The notes: generated by a model from the letters alone, not told the origin. Counted from the stretch's first letter, positions 10,906-22,807 are shown. The stretch is 64,000 nt of DNA from Leptidea sinapis (GCF_905404315.1 NC_066269.1:16498501-16562500), one strand, 5' to 3'. Numbers and translations: made by a program.

Positions 10906-11929
10906 AAATATGGATTATGGACGAAAGTGATGACTTACTATCAGATGCTCCCAACATTCATTTACCCTTCTATTTATGTACATGAAAAACTTAAGGGTGA
11001 ATATCCATTAACCATCATTTACTTAACATTTAATCAATTTATTATGAACCGCTCTTCTGCTCCAATTTTACTTGCAAATTGTTTGTTGGCAAACTACGAA
11101 ACAATATTGGAAAATTTTCAACATTCAGCTTTTCGTGCTGCATGTTTGATGACACTTTTATAGCGATTTGAGGCTTACATAATCTTGGTTTTACATGGAG
11201 TAGAGACGTTACTTATAAACATTGTCTAGCTGCTATCAGGAATATTATTATTAGTAAATTTTCTATAATTTATAATTTCTGCAACTGTAATCTATATTAT
11301 TGGCGCTAAAAGAGGTTTCGTAATTATGATTATCTAAATTTTAATATATACATATAAATTACGTGACACGTGTCCGCGATGGACTCCTAAACGAATTTAT
11401 TTATTTGTATGGATCTCCAACAGTTGTAAATATTAACTTACATCTAACACATGCCTTATATCTAAACATTTGTATGTACTACCAATTATTGGAGAACACA
11501 TCATTCCATAAAAATAACAGTGACTCTAATTTGCATTTAAGGTGACAAAAAACTACTTAAGTATCTTAAAAATAAGTTGTATAATTAGTATTAGTTGGAA
11601 TAATATGGTCTTCTGAACAATAACAAATGTTGAATATAATAAAAAGTTAAACATTAATTAATTAGCTAGAGCGTCGCTACATTTTTTCAGAAAAAGTGGG
11701 AGCCTATCACAACCAAAGTCCAGTGTTGCTATGTTTTTTACAAATTCGTTGTATACGCGTGACATACGAGCTGTAGGAGCGACCTGTCCAAGTTTCGTTC
11801 GAGCGTTATTAGTTTTAAAGAAAGGACATGGGTTGCGAGGAGGTCACCTAATGAACGGATTTTAATGGGGATACTTCATGGAGTGCAGTTTGGTCCAACT
11901 TGAGAGATAGGCTAGTTTTTATTTCGATT
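10906..11929. other. No confident gene
   Basis: A 102-codon ORF (10855-11163) begins inside the LINE relic and reads into unique DNA. It shows no recognised domain and is probably chance. The segment 11640-11929 may be the internal part of the Helitron-like element that ends at 12151. Confidence 0.35.
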
Positions 11930-12151
11930 TGGGACCCATAATTATTTTATTTTCAATATTTGTATGGACATATTTTCTATGAGAGAATTTAGTGACGCAC
12001 GGTTTGACAGCTCCACTCTGAAACAATTTCATTATAACAACAGGGAGCATTTTTTACGAAATTATTCTTGATGTTTTGAAATATTATTGGCGAATTCCTA
12101 TAAATCAGTATTTTTTATTATGTACAGAACAACTTCTGTCGGGTCAACTAG
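11930..12151 (+). mobile_element. Helitron-like 3' region
   Basis: It shares GTATGGACATATTTTCTAT and the terminal ACAACTTCTGTCGGGTCAACTAG with the Helitron remnant at 48.1-48.6 kb. It ends CTAG followed by T, as expected for a Helitron 3' terminus. The 5' limit is unknown. Confidence 0.5.
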
Positions 12152-12162
12152 TATTATATATT

Positions 12163-12269
12163 TTACGTCCATTACAATGCAGTGTCGCTAAGGATTTTTA
12201 AAAAGCCTCAAAAATTCTGAGCGGAACTATAATTGCGCTCATCACCTTGAGACGTAAGATTTTGAGAAC
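12163..12269 (-). repeat. Family A retroposon fragment
   Basis: Middle part only, from CCATTACAATGCAGTG to CACCTTGAGACGTAAGAT. It sits directly after the Helitron-like end. Confidence 0.65.
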
Positions 12270-12354
12270 TAAGCTGAAAATACTATTCCCGTAAGGGAGA
12301 TTTGTAACTAAGAAAAACACATTTAACATCGAATCCTCACGCAAACTATTTGGA

Positions 12355-12485
12355 AAGATTAAAGGAAAAATTCTTAGCTATTTCTTCAGTCTCAAATACA
12401 CAAGACATTCAATTTATCAAGGCTTACCCTGTTTCCTATGGGATAAGAGAATCCCTCTATTACCTTATCAGAAGGACATCGTGTG
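12355..12485 (+). repeat. Family V repeat
   Basis: It matches 43700-43820 in reverse complement through AAATACACAAGACATTCA, TTTATCAAGG and GATAAGAGAATCCCTCTATT. Unclassified. Confidence 0.6.
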
Positions 12486-12552
12486 TTGTTTTATTTCATC
12501 TAGTTTAAAACTCTTGCACATATATTTACTTCCTAGTTTTATTCCAGCTTGA

Positions 12553-12624
12553 TTTTTTTTGAAAATAAGGATCGAGACGAGCAGGAAGTTCAGCTGATGG
12601 TAATTGATACACCCTGCGACTTAC
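12553..12624 (-). repeat. Family A, 3' end only
   Basis: It keeps the T-run, GAAAATAAGG, GACGAGCAGGA and GTTCAGCTGATGG. The rest of the element is absent, a severe 5' truncation in the element's own orientation. Confidence 0.7.
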
Positions 12625-13101
12625 TGTTACTGCTATAAAACAATTGATTGTATGCATAACACATATATATTAGAAGTAACGTTGAGCCAGTATTTTCCAT
12701 ATAAAATATAGAATTCCCCAGCGATGTTGCATTAATGTAGGTACAAGATAATATCTCTTTGCAGTGTAAGACGAGAACAGGATACATTGCTTACTGAGAC
12801 ATGCTTGAACTATTCAGAAAGTCTTTGACTAGAGTTGTAGTTAAGAAGTGGGCGTGAGTTATTTAGTTCGCTTGTCGCTCTCGGCTTAAACTTATGCATT
12901 CCTCCATAAACAATGTTGTTGTAAGTTACTGTTCATGTATGTACGTTAATGTTGAACGCTTCAAAAGATTCTTTACGGTTTCAGATATTGTATTTTTATT
13001 ATTTTATAATGGTGCTTATTTACTTTATGATGGCTCATCGATGTATTTAGTGTGAACGAAACTAGATCGTTCATTTTCTTTCGTCGACTAGTCGATGTCG
13101 A
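12625..13101. other. No gene seen
   Basis: A 65-codon minus-strand ORF at 12590-12787 overlaps the repeat end and has no known signature. Confidence 0.45.
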
Positions 13102-13411
13102 TAGTCAAAATTTAAAAGAATTGTTAAAAAACGTTTGTGTGGGAAAGGTTATTATAGCATAAACGATTTTCTTAATGACACCATGGACTGGGAATAAAGC
13201 GAACACCCTCAGGCTCTTTAATTATAAATGTTTATTGTTCGATATCACATTGTAATCCATATTTTATATAAAAAAAAAAGCCCGCTGAGTTTCTTGCGCC
13301 CATTCTTCTCAGGTTTGAGGCAGTCTCTTTTGAATGGGTGGTAGTTTTTGACGTTCAATAAGTGATTTAAAATCCTATTTTGAATAAAAATATTTGAATT
13401 TGAATTTGAAA
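13102..13411 (+). pseudogene. LINE family R: ORF2 C-terminus and 3' UTR
   Basis: From about 13114 the frame reads KRIVKKRLCGKGYYSINDFL and NDTMDWE, with a stop at 13195-13197. This is the C-terminal tail of a LINE ORF2. The 3' UTR holds CACCCTCAGGCTCTTTAATTA, an A-run, GCCCGCTGAGTTTCTTGCG and a (TTTGAA)n tail ending near 13411. Related copies lie at 16.6 and 61.0 kb. The copy is 5' truncated, and upstream ORF2 sequence is absent. Confidence 0.75.
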
Positions 13412-13552
13412 AAATTTGATGGACTCGTTCAAATCGGGGCCTGTAGTTTACCTTCAATAATGGATTTTAAGCTGTTATTGTAATAATTTTATTGAATTGC
13501 GTCAATGTCAAGATCCAGTTTTTCTTTAAATAATTTTACGTCTTTGTACGAT

Positions 13553-14110
13553 TATTTATTCAAACAAAATAAATCTTATTACTGTATTTATAATACTTTG
13601 ACTATATAAAATTAAGACTTTCATTACGTTGAAGCGTACCTAGAATACAGGCAGCATTTTCGCGTTGGATAGCTAGGCTGATCCTTTGACCGAGATAGAT
13701 ACTAGCGCTTGGGTTTCCAGTAGCCTTATTGAGGCGTGAAGATAGTACTTTGTCAATTCTCCACGTCTCTGGGCCTCACGGGCCAAGTCTCTCGACACCA
13801 AACGGCACAAAGATGTATGAATCACTGATACCGACATAATTGCGACGCTTGCTGTCTTCGGCAGTTGAAGCAGCAACTGATGTAATTTGGACATGAGAAG
13901 GAGCCAGAGTGTCGACGCAAGTCGCGTCCCAAACCAGCGTTCACCCCGTGCCCAAGCCACCAGTGTCATTCCATCAGGAGGTTTTCCATCGTGACGGATA
14001 ATACCATTTGGCTCTAAAACAGCTGGTATATTAAGAGCGGCAAATGCCCTGCGGATGCTACCTGCCGATTTTAGGCAGCGCGATATATAACCCGCGACGC
14101 CTAAGAGCAT
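13553..14110 (-). pseudogene. LINE ORF2 C-terminal region (DGK.PDGMTL type)
   Basis: A 145-codon minus-strand ORF (13673-14110) starts in the region IPAVLEPNGIIRHDGK..PDGMTL, found in C-terminal domains of some arthropod LINEs. It then continues in a wrong frame. The true continuation is in other frames: VWDATCVDTLAPSH near 13900, FVPFGVE, then LGQRISLAIQRENAACILGT near 13630. At least two frameshifts are therefore present. The 3' UTR (13553-13625) also matches 33672-33770. The reverse transcriptase is missing. Confidence 0.65.
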
Positions 14111-14270
14111 CTACCTGAACGATACACTACATTGATATTGTTTTTTTATCTTATTAATACGCGGTATTATATATTATCAGTGCTAAACGGTATATATGCC
14201 ATCCGTCCAACGATTTTTGAGCTTCCCACAATTTTAAAGTAATTTTAAAAGTCTTGTTGACGGGTGATGG

Positions 14271-14480
14271 AATTAGTTGTTGGCAGATATATATACCCTC
14301 TCCTTCTTGGGAGAGTTTCTTGCGCTGCTTCTTCTCCCTCAGAGTGCCATTTGTTTCCGAAGCGGTAGTAGTATCTAGTAGTTATCAATGAAATAAATGA
14401 ATGAATAGTTAGAAATGACATCAAAAAGAATTCTAAAGGAATCAATTTTGAGAAAATAAATGCCTTCTATGCCTTTATTC
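14271..14480 (+). repeat. LINE family E 3' UTR
   Basis: It contains GGGAGAGTTTCTTGCGCTGC, TTTGTTTCCGAAGCGGTAG, AAATGACATCAAAAAGAATT and GAGAAAATAAATGCC. A short AATGAATGAATA insertion interrupts the usual spacing. Confidence 0.65.
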
Positions 14481-15074
14481 CTTCATTATTTTACTGCGTG
14501 TAACAGTATTATCCACACTACTGTCAGTTTCATTTTAATACGGTTTTAATAGTGTTCATAACGATAATAGTTTAAAAAAGAAAACATAAAATTGAAGCCC
14601 AAAATTTCGGTATGTTTAATATCATTTTCTTATTTCGTATTGTCATGATTGCGTTGAAGTTGCGACTTCCTAGTAATAAACAAATATATGTCCTGAGGAG
14701 TGCTCCTTTTGCCGATATAAATTATTCATGACGATAATGTCGGGTTGTGTGTTCCTTTTATGATCAATCATGACGTGATCGCTGCCACGGGCTATTTTGA
14801 CAAAGTGATTTGATTGTAGATTCATACCTGGTACGATATTTCAATATAGTTAGTTACAGTTGCACAATACAGTAATAGAACAGTTCTTTTTACACCATCA
14901 TTGCAGGGCTTTTATTTAATTTTAGGTAATGTGAGTTTTCTCGGGAATATCTGGCCGTATTTTGAAAAGTAATTTCCAAATTATATGAAACATGATTTAA
15001 ATATTATAAAAAGGTGTGCTCGTTTATTTGTATTATGGTACCCGTTCATTGGTCCGCGCCGGATGCATTGCACG
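14481..15074. other. No gene seen
   Basis: AT-rich sequence. Nothing was recognised. Confidence 0.45.
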
Positions 15075-16144
15075 CATTTTGACGGTCGGCCTAACACAAA
15101 GATGGGCGGCGGCTATTAAAAGCAAGGGAGAAGTCTGGCAGGCCTGGATATAGCGAAGGCTATTGATCGTGTATGGCACAAGGTGCTCAAAACTTCCTGG
15201 TTTTGAGAGGAGCGCATTTGGGCTTCCTGAGAGCTTGTGCAAGTGGACCTCCAGCTTCCTCACTGGGCACAGTATACAGGTCGTTGTCGACGGATATTGT
15301 TCGAACCCAAAGCCCGTGAATACTGTAGTGGCCCAAGGCTACGTGCTATCTCCCACGCTATTTCTTCTACATATCAATGATATGTTGGACACCTCCGACA
15401 TACATTGCTATGCAAACGGCAGCCCTGGTGCGATGATGGCGGATGCCGTATACACGGGCCATGCAGGTCTCTCTCGGAAAATCGTCGAGCAGTGCAGGGA
15501 GAAACTTGTATCTTCTATGGAGTCCTCTCTTGAGAACGTCGCGAATGGGGTAAATTGAACGTTGTCCAATTTAACCCCCAGAAGACTCAAGTTTGCGCGT
15601 TTACCACCAAAAAACCCCTATCGTATCACCGCTCTTGGACAACACTTCCCTTAAAGCCTCGCCTAGTATCGGAATACTGGGTCTCGAAATCTCAATTGCC
15701 AATTTCGTGGCCATCTGGAGGGAAAGCCAAATTGGCTTCGGAGAAACTGGGCGTTATTTATAGAGCACGGCTATACTTCAAGCCGGCCCACATTCTAGCG
15801 CTCTACAAAGCGCAGGTCCGGTAAGATATGGAGTATTACTGTCATCTCTAATGACTCGGGGACTCTGTGAACGGCTGGATCACTTAGATGGGGGGAAAAG
15901 ATGTTGCTTCATTGTGTGTCTTCTACCGCATTTATCACGGGGCGTGTTCCGAAGAGTGCTTACGTGTGCGGTGTTTCCGGGACGATACGACATGGGCACC
16001 ATCAAAAAAAGCGCGTACACCTTTCTTAAAGGCCGGAAACGCTCTTGTGATTCCTCTGGTGTTGCAAGAGATTGTGGGCGGCGGTGATCACTTAACAACA
16101 GGTCAACAGGTACGCTCTTTTGTCCTCCTACTCCATTAAAAAAA
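15075..16144 (+). pseudogene. LINE reverse transcriptase relic (YDMGTF type)
   Basis: This is a decayed non-LTR retrotransposon ORF2. In order it shows LDIAKAIDRVWHKVL-like residues near 15150, LPESLCKWTSSFLTGHSIQV, VLSPTLFLLHINDML, and CYANGSPG where an active RT has CYADDS. The catalytic YADD aspartates are lost. After a frameshift near 15555 come VVQFNPQKTQVCAFTTKK and KLASEKLGVIYRARLYFKPA. Further shifts lead to LCERLDHL, DVASLCVFYRIYHG, CAVFPGRYDMGT and FLKGRKRSCDSSGVA, with a stop near 16088. The 3' end is TCCTCCTACTCCATTAAAAAAA. It is 5' truncated and carries at least three frame breaks. Confidence 0.88.
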
Positions 16145-16279
16145 CGCATGACACGCATCGAATTTTTTTACCAACCGATATGAATAAATAAGTTTAATTA
16201 TGTCACACGAAAGTTTTGATAATTACATTGAAAGTTTCTACAAACAGCACAATAAATAATACTGGGAGAACTTCTAGCA

Positions 16280-16410
16280 CCGTTTCACAAGCTTTGAGCG
16301 ACACTTGTTTCCGAAGTAGCTGTTGTGCTTTAATTAACTACAAAAAGAATTCTAACGGAATCAATTTTGTGAAATCAATATCATTAAAGCCTTTTTATAA
16401 ATCATATAAT
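16280..16410 (+). repeat. LINE family E 3' UTR fragment
   Basis: CTTGTTTCCGAAGTAGC, AAAAAGAATTCTAACGGAAT and CAATTTTGTGAAATCAATA match the other E copies with divergence. Confidence 0.6.
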
Positions 16411-16595
16411 ACTTTGCATATTAGTATTATATTATTTTAAAATACACAACATTATAGTATTGTAATTAGCAATAACAAAACATAAGTTTTTAATCTTAAT
16501 AACTTGTATTACTCTTGTCTTTCCTGGTTTGTTGTTTGTTCACATTGATACTGTCTGACTGTTTTACTGTTAAATACAGATAATGTATAAAACAA

Positions 16596-16885
16596 ATGTG
16601 TTACGAATTTAAAAGCGATTGTGTGGGAAAGGTTATTATAATATAAATGATTTTCTGAATGATACCACAGACTGGGATTGAAGCGGACACCCTCAGGCTC
16701 TTTAATTATAAATGTTTATTACATTGAAATACATATTTTTTATTTTAAAAAAAGCCCGCTGAGTTTCTTGCGACCGTTCTTCTCAGGTCTGAGGCAGTCT
16801 ATTTTGAATGAGTGGTAGTTTTTGACGTTCAATAAGTTATTTTGAATCCTATTTTGAATAAAAGTATTTGAATTTGATTTTAAGC
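16596..16885 (+). pseudogene. LINE family R 3' end
   Basis: CGKGYYNINDFLNDTTDWD and a stop are followed by CACCCTCAGGCTCTTTAATTA, GCCCGCTGAGTTTCTTGCG and a TTTGAATTTGA-type end. This is the same family and orientation as at 13.1 kb, with a frame break upstream of CGKG. Confidence 0.72.
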
Positions 16886-17671
16886 TAATTTATAGTAACT
16901 TTGAATTAATTTTTTTTTCTTATAATTCAGTTTGTGTTAAACCAGGTGTCATATTCTAGGCTCAATAAAAAAACTTTTGTATGACATATATAACTATACA
17001 ATCAGACAACTTGTAAATATTTTAATACTTATTTGCTCTATTTTAAATTGTTATTTTTTCGGACAGTAACCTTATCCCTACTTAATTACTTATTTTTCTT
17101 TGCGCTTACAGTGCAAAAGGCAATATATATAATAGGCAAATCAGTGAGGTTTATAAAAAAATAGATGATACGCTTAAACACAATTATAGGATGCCCGATT
17201 TCTTGTTACTGTATCACCATTAAAAAAGGCAATATAACTATTTAACGCTATAAATATAATACCTAATTCAAATATCGTACGTAATAATACTCATAAAATT
17301 CAATATAATCCTAATTAAAGATAATTAATGTTAAATTGTGTTTTGAATTGTTCGTTTTATGTACCGAAATAAAAATGAATTTTCGTTAACGTTTTATGAT
17401 GTGATGAAAGAGCATTTCCACATGAGCGGGGCTTACTGATTCATAGAAAATTGAACAAGCATTTAACACAATCCTTCGAGCAAACGGAAAATTCACGGAT
17501 CATGGAAACTGAATCGTGAACAACGTTGCCTTTTTAATTCTAAAGTGGTATTGAATAATGCTTTCTCATTTTGTAAATTTTGTTTGTATACGATACTTCT
17601 TTCGTAATTTTTTTCAGTCATGTTTTACGATTGTTGGTCTCGTTGTTTGTTAGGTATAATATGGTGTTATA
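16886..17671. other. No gene seen
   Basis: AT-rich unique sequence. Nothing was recognised. Confidence 0.45.
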
Positions 17672-17942
17672 TTTTTTTATGATAATAAGGGACAAGACGA
17701 GCAAGACGTTAAGCTGATGGTAATTGACATGCCCTGCCCATTACAATACAGTGCCACTCAGAATTCTTGAAAAACCTTGAGACATAAGGTGTTGTCTCAT
17801 TTCCCCAGTAATAACTAGCTACGGCGCCCTTCAGACTGAAACAGAGTAATGTTAAGACATTTCTGCTTCACGGCAGAAATAGGCACCGTTGTGGTACCCA
17901 TAATCTAGCCGGCATCCTGTGCCAAGGAGCCTCCTACTGGTG
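17672..17942 (-). repeat. Family A retroposon
   Basis: It begins with a T-run and GATAATAAGGGACAAGACGAG and ends CCTCCTACTGG. About 30 bp around the CTGAGCGGCACTACAA segment are deleted. Confidence 0.8.
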
Positions 17943-18542
17943 TATTTTTCCACAAGTAATGTCTTTAATTATTGGCTGATCACCTCATCTAGCTTATATA
18001 TTTTTCAGAACTTCAGACCGCTCCTGTGATATTCCGCAGACATATCGTAGCCGTCCTGTAATTTTGAGGATTTTTTCTCTGTCAAGTTAGTGAATTAATG
18101 AAAATATTCATGCAATAAGATAGAAAAGAGCCTTAATGTTTTTACATATTTTCACAGGTCCGAATCGCAGTCTTACGACGATCATGACATAGGTTATGAA
18201 CAGATGAAGAAGGAACAAAATATTTGTATTGCAAGATGTTCAATATCTTTAAAACTAACTGTAGTATGCTGTTATGATAACTACACTTATGACAAGTGGT
18301 GACAAAATGTAATGCAATTCAAAATCAGCGCATTTGTTTACATGACTCACTAGCCTCATGGCAACATGGCGTCCAGCGTTGTTGTAAAACTACGCGCAAA
18401 ACTTATAAATGTAGTAATTTTACGAAACTTTTCAATCAAATAAAAATAGTTATTTTGTGGCTGTGTCTTATCTCCTACAGATTTTGATACCTTTTTATTA
18501 TATTGCAAAGGAATAATGACACTTAATTGTTTAGTTTCAAGG
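17943..18542. other. No gene seen
   Basis: Short ORFs here (18296-18487 and 18356-18694 minus) overlap the T element or are AT-driven. Confidence 0.45.
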
Positions 18543-18750
18543 CTTAGATCGTTTGTACGTCTAGATACACTATGACAGCTATGAAAACATTGAAGAAAAT
18601 ATAGTTTAGAACTAACCTCTATTTTGAGCAATGCAAGCACACTGAGACAAAGTATCATAAAAGTTGCGAGTGAAAGACGTAGCTTGTCACGCACACTAAA
18701 CTAATAATTCTGGCCTGTTTTTATCGGTTGTCTAACAGCAAGATACTGTC
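18543..18750 (-). repeat. Family T MITE
   Basis: It retains the left terminal repeat (TTAGATCGTTTGTACGTCTAGAT) and the internal AACCTCTATTTTGAGCAATGC, GTGAAAGACGTAGCTTGTCACG and GGTTGTCTAACAGCAAGA. The right terminal repeat is gone. Confidence 0.7.
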
Positions 18751-18872
18751 GCGTAGCAACGCTTCAACGTACATGACGAGAGTTCTCAATCTTCATGTCG
18801 TGCAGCAACGTACAGGACGTCAGTGATGGTTGTCAACTTCAAGACATTCATAATTTCAACAGCTCCGTCAGC

Positions 18873-18939
18873 AATACTCGTAGCTTAGCGGATAAGTTTA
18901 CTTTTGACGCTGTAGACCCGGGTTCGATACCAGTGTATG
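18873..18939 (+). other. tRNA-like module (A and B box)
   Basis: TAGCTTAGCGG (A-box-like, 18881-18891) and GGTTCGATACC (B-box-like, 18921-18931) are about 30 bp apart. A D stem GCTT/AAGT can form. The anticodon arm is loose and the acceptor has mismatches. It is likely a tRNA-derived SINE head or a tRNA pseudogene rather than a working tRNA. It is unrelated to family B. Confidence 0.5.
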
Positions 18940-19089
18940 AAAATGTTTTTGTTTTGTACAGTTAATGGAAAATTCTAGTAAGTTCAAGATCAAATCGAAC
19001 AGAGTAAAAAGTATGGAAAATGTGTAAGTAGGATAAAAAAAAGAAATTTCTAGTACAATTTAAATTTAAAGATGGAATCGCAGAATCAT

Positions 19090-19385
19090 TTTCAAAATAG
19101 AACACATCCGGGGGTATATAAGCCGTACTAAGAGAGCCTACGGCACTTCTAGTTCAGACTCATAAGTTAAAAGGGAAAAGAAGGATGAAAAGAAGAAGTA
19201 GTGAAGAGTGGAAAGTGAATAAAGAGAAAGAAGAAGAGAACTAGTGTTCGGTGCGGTGTGATCTAGTGAAGGCACCGCCATCAACAAGAGGAACAGTGGC
19301 AGACCGGCGTAGTGCAAGTTCAGAAGAAGTGAACGCAAATAAAGACTCGTTCCTATAAGCGGAGTATTATTTCCAATCCATGTCC
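19090..19385 (+). promoter_or_regulatory. Possible solo LTR or Pol II promoter unit
   Basis: GGGGTATATAAGCC (a TATA box) is followed about 60-150 bp later by purine-rich leader-like DNA and then AATAAAGACTCG, a poly(A)-signal-like word. TATA box, short R region and AATAAA resemble an LTR of a gypsy-like retrotransposon. I could not find paired TG...CA ends or a flanking duplication. Confidence 0.3.
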
Positions 19386-19799
19386 CACTCTCATGTCAAT
19401 ACTCTATCTTGAAGTAAGAGCGAAATTTAAAGGATAATCCAATTTTAAGAGAAACAAAAGAAGCTATAATACTTCTTCTAAAGTACCTGCAATCTTACTT
19501 TACTAGTATATTACAAGCGTATTAAATGTTCGATCTCTTTAAAACAGAACATGAACAAAGCTGAAAACAGCTTTAGATATACATTCATTTATTACTATTG
19601 TATTTTGAAATTGGGTGAATAAATAGTTATAAATCTCGCACCCTTTATATACTAAAATAACACAACGCTCGCCAATTTCAAATAATTTATGTTCTCTAAT
19701 ATTCAACTATGCATTTACCTTACAATGCAATGTTAACTTTGGTTGTAGGTATAACATTCGTGTTGGGGTTATGTTTTATGAATTCTATATTATTATGTA
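19386..19799. other. No gene seen
   Basis: AT-rich sequence. Nothing was recognised. Confidence 0.45.
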
Positions 19800-20073
19800 T
19801 TAGCTGATGCCCGCGACTTCGTCTGCGTAGATAAAGGGTTCTTAAAATTATGACCAAGTTTGGAATTAAAGATTATCTCATTTCCTATTCCAGTTCTGGT
19901 TCCCGTTTCGCTTCCGTTCCCAACATTTTATATGAATATTTTTCCGGGATAAAATGTAGCCTATGTCCTTTCCCAAGCTCTAGTCTATCGGTGTACCAAA
20001 TTTCATAAAAATCGGTTCTGGCGTAAAAGCGTAACAAACAAACTTACATTCACATTTATAATATTAGTAGGGA
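19800..20073 (-). mobile_element. Helitron-like non-autonomous repeat
   Basis: On the minus strand it starts TCCCTACTAATATTATAAATG after an A and ends GACGAAGTCGCGGGCATCAG then CTAA before a T. The termini TC...CTRR inserted between A and T are a Helitron hallmark. The internal GGGATAAAATGTAGCCTATG and GTACCAAATTTCAT blocks recur at 27.0 kb. It has no coding potential. Confidence 0.5.
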
Positions 20074-20963
20074 TTAACACAAACGTGTTTCTATTTACTC
20101 GTTTATAACTATTTTCAAGAAAAGTAACATTAAATGAAAATCTTTTAAAAGAATTTCTTACGAGAAATGTCACCATGAAATAGAGTCATTGGCAGTGAGA
20201 TATGAACTGAGTTCTTAAGGGCGAAGGGGACCGAGCCAACGGCCTTGATGAATCAACCATCGCCATAGTATTTTAAATTCAGAATTGGAAGTATTTTTAA
20301 TTTATTACAAACATAATACAATTTACTTTACAAAAAAAGCGTGTAATAACAAAACTATGTCATGTAAAATAGTATTGGTAAACAGTTAAGAATTTTTCGT
20401 AAATTTTTTATCTAGATTGAATGATTATCATGGCTCCAACGGTAAAAGTTAGGTGTACTTTGCCGATTTTTTTTTCGCAATATCTATTGAAGATATCAAT
20501 GTAAAAAAATGGATTTTCTTCTCATATTCTGTAGATATATAATTGTTTTTCGTAAGCATATAAGCTTTATATAAACCGTCAAGAAATGGTTTCAACAATG
20601 CGCTATTTTGGCGATTTATTGGGATAGCAGCCTTAACTGGAAGTTTTCGACAATTGTATTGACTAATTTAATTAATGTATCTTTATGAATGTGTATTTTA
20701 AAATTGATATTCACTTAGTATTCACTATGCAAATAATTTTTAATATTATTTTTGGTATTTAGTAAAAGTTACATTCGGATATTATTAGGCTACTTTTAGC
20801 AATTCCTTTTTTAGGGTATTACATTGTTTTTAAGCCATTATAAAAATAGGTTTTACTGCATCATATTTTTCCAATGCTTATTTTGAATATAAAATCGTAA
20901 GCATTTATTTAACTAATGAAATAATAAAATAACTTTCTGTTTGTGTATACAGATGTTATTTAT
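20074..20963. other. No gene seen
   Basis: AT-rich sequence. Nothing was recognised. Confidence 0.45.
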
Positions 20964-22415
20964 AAATTTAGTTTATTTATTTATTTATTAAAGCACACCA
21001 CATCATATACAATACAATTTTCTTAATCTAATGTTACAATTAGTAGTTCTAAAGTATACGACAATTATGGTGAACATAAAAATTACAAAAAATACTCCCT
21101 AAATACTTCTGAAAAATAGAACTAATACTATCTAAACTATAATAAAAACAAAAAAATAAAAAATGAAAGTACAAATTATAACTTTAACTTATTAAAATAA
21201 TGAAAATAATGAACCCAAAAAAAAGAAAAACTACTTATTTGACAAATGCGATTGAGTACGAGCTAAGTGTTTAACAACACTTTCTTTAAACCTGACCAGC
21301 CCACCACCGAATATTAGTTCTGAATTGGTATCGTTTAACTTATTGTACTCGCGAAGAATTCGAGCGAGAGGCGCCTGAACTCCCAGGTTGGTTTTTACAG
21401 AAGGAACTTGGAAGATTCTCTTGATTTTGAACCTTGGGAATAAATATGGGACAGCAAGGTTAACATTCTGCAAGAGGTTACTACATTGTATTTGACCGTT
21501 TAAGAGTTTGTACAAAAATATTACTCCGGAAAGAGATCTCCGATCGAGCAATGCAATCATATTAAATTTCCTGAGGCGCTGATGGTACGGGTGTCTATGA
21601 GAGAATCCAGTACCAATGTATGCAAGGTGTCGTGTGAATGCTCTTTGGATACTCTCGATGCGTTGCGAATGGATCGTATATAGGGGATTCCATATAATAC
21701 TACCATATTCGATATGACTGCGCATTAGAGCGTTATATAGAATTGTTTTCGTTTTGGAGCCGAAACAATTCGACTTTCGCTTTAAAAATCCTAACATTCG
21801 TGCGGATGTGGTAACTACTTTATTAACTTGTGCAATAAACGTTAGTTTGCTATCAATAGCTACCCCCAAGTCACGAATTTCCTGCACTTCTTTTAATGGT
21901 GCGCCATCGAGCTCATACACTGTAACAAGCGGTTTTTTTTTCTAGTGTACTTAATATGAAAACATTTGCTGGCATTTAGGATCATACCATTTAATAGGCA
22001 CCAATCTTTTATACCATTGAGATCACTTTAAACAAAAGCAGCCTCAGAGGCAGAGTTGATAACTTTATAAATTTTTAAATCATCGGCGAAGAGAGATGCC
22101 TTACAATATTTGATATGATTCCTAACGTCATTCACAAATATCAAAAAGAGCAACGGTCCTAGGTGGGATCCCTGGGGAACACCAGATCGCGCAATATATA
22201 AATTAGATTCAGTGCCTCCTACAACTACTGATTGAAGTCTATTATGAAGATATGACTCGAACCACTTCAGTAAGGTTTCTCCAATTCCATAATTACTTAG
22301 CTTCTGAATCAATAAAGGGTGACTGACTTTATCGAAGGCATTACTAAAGTCTGTATATATCGCATCAATCTGGCGCCCATTGTCCAATTCTTGACATACT
22401 TCGGTGACAAAAGAT
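20964..22415 (-). pseudogene. 5'-truncated LINE with FADD reverse transcriptase
   Basis: Minus-strand ORF2 of a Jockey/CR1-like non-LTR element. The first block (22387-22028) has AIYTDFSNAFDKVSHPLL, GVPQGSHLGPLLFLIFVND and the catalytic FADDLKIYK. A TAA stop at about 22027 sits where a Gln codon (CAA) would fit. The same frame then continues DLNGIKDWCLLNGMILNASK up to an A-run near 21945, where a frameshift leads into the second block (21920-21231). That block runs ELDGAPLKEVQEIRDLGV, HIEYGSIIWNP and on to the final stop. The 3' UTR ends in TTTATTTATTTATT (minus-strand AATA repeats). It is 5' truncated inside the RT. Confidence 0.92.
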
Positions 22416-22807
22416 TAGTTTAGATTAGTTTAGATTTCATATGATTTAATTTATGATTGACCTTGTACATTACTATCATAACCCAACAGCATGTTATTTT
22501 TTAGAAGTTAAGCTTATTTGATTTATAGGTGTGTCAATCAAAAGAATTTAAGAATATTCAAAAATTGAAGAGATAAGTACCTTCTTAAAAAATAATGTGA
22601 TGTTTCTTTTCCGTAAATTTTTCAACAATTAAACGGATAATAATATTTTGAATAATAACAATTTTTTATTATTTGTTTCATTTTCTATTTATAATTTAAG
22701 ATGCATGCAAGAGATATTTCTAAACATATGCGAAGCAATGTAAATAGTTTTTGTTTAATTTTTACTGTTGATAGAAGAATGTGCAAAGCACTATTGTTTG
22801 CGCCCGA
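22416..22807. other. No gene seen
   Basis: AT-rich flank of the LINE. TTAGTTTAGATTAGTTTAGA is a short local direct repeat at the 5' junction. Confidence 0.45.

Noticed and set aside
10855..11163. A 102-codon ORF as a novel gene
   Set aside because: It begins within the antisense of a LINE relic and continues into unique DNA. No motif was seen and the composition is compatible with chance.
15880..16158. A 92-codon minus-strand ORF
   Set aside because: It is antisense to the LINE relic, where plus-strand frames give recognisable LINE residues.
19138..19338. A 66-codon Leu/Ser-rich minus-strand ORF
   Set aside because: It is the complement of a purine-rich leader-like stretch downstream of a TATA box. 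The composition alone explains it.
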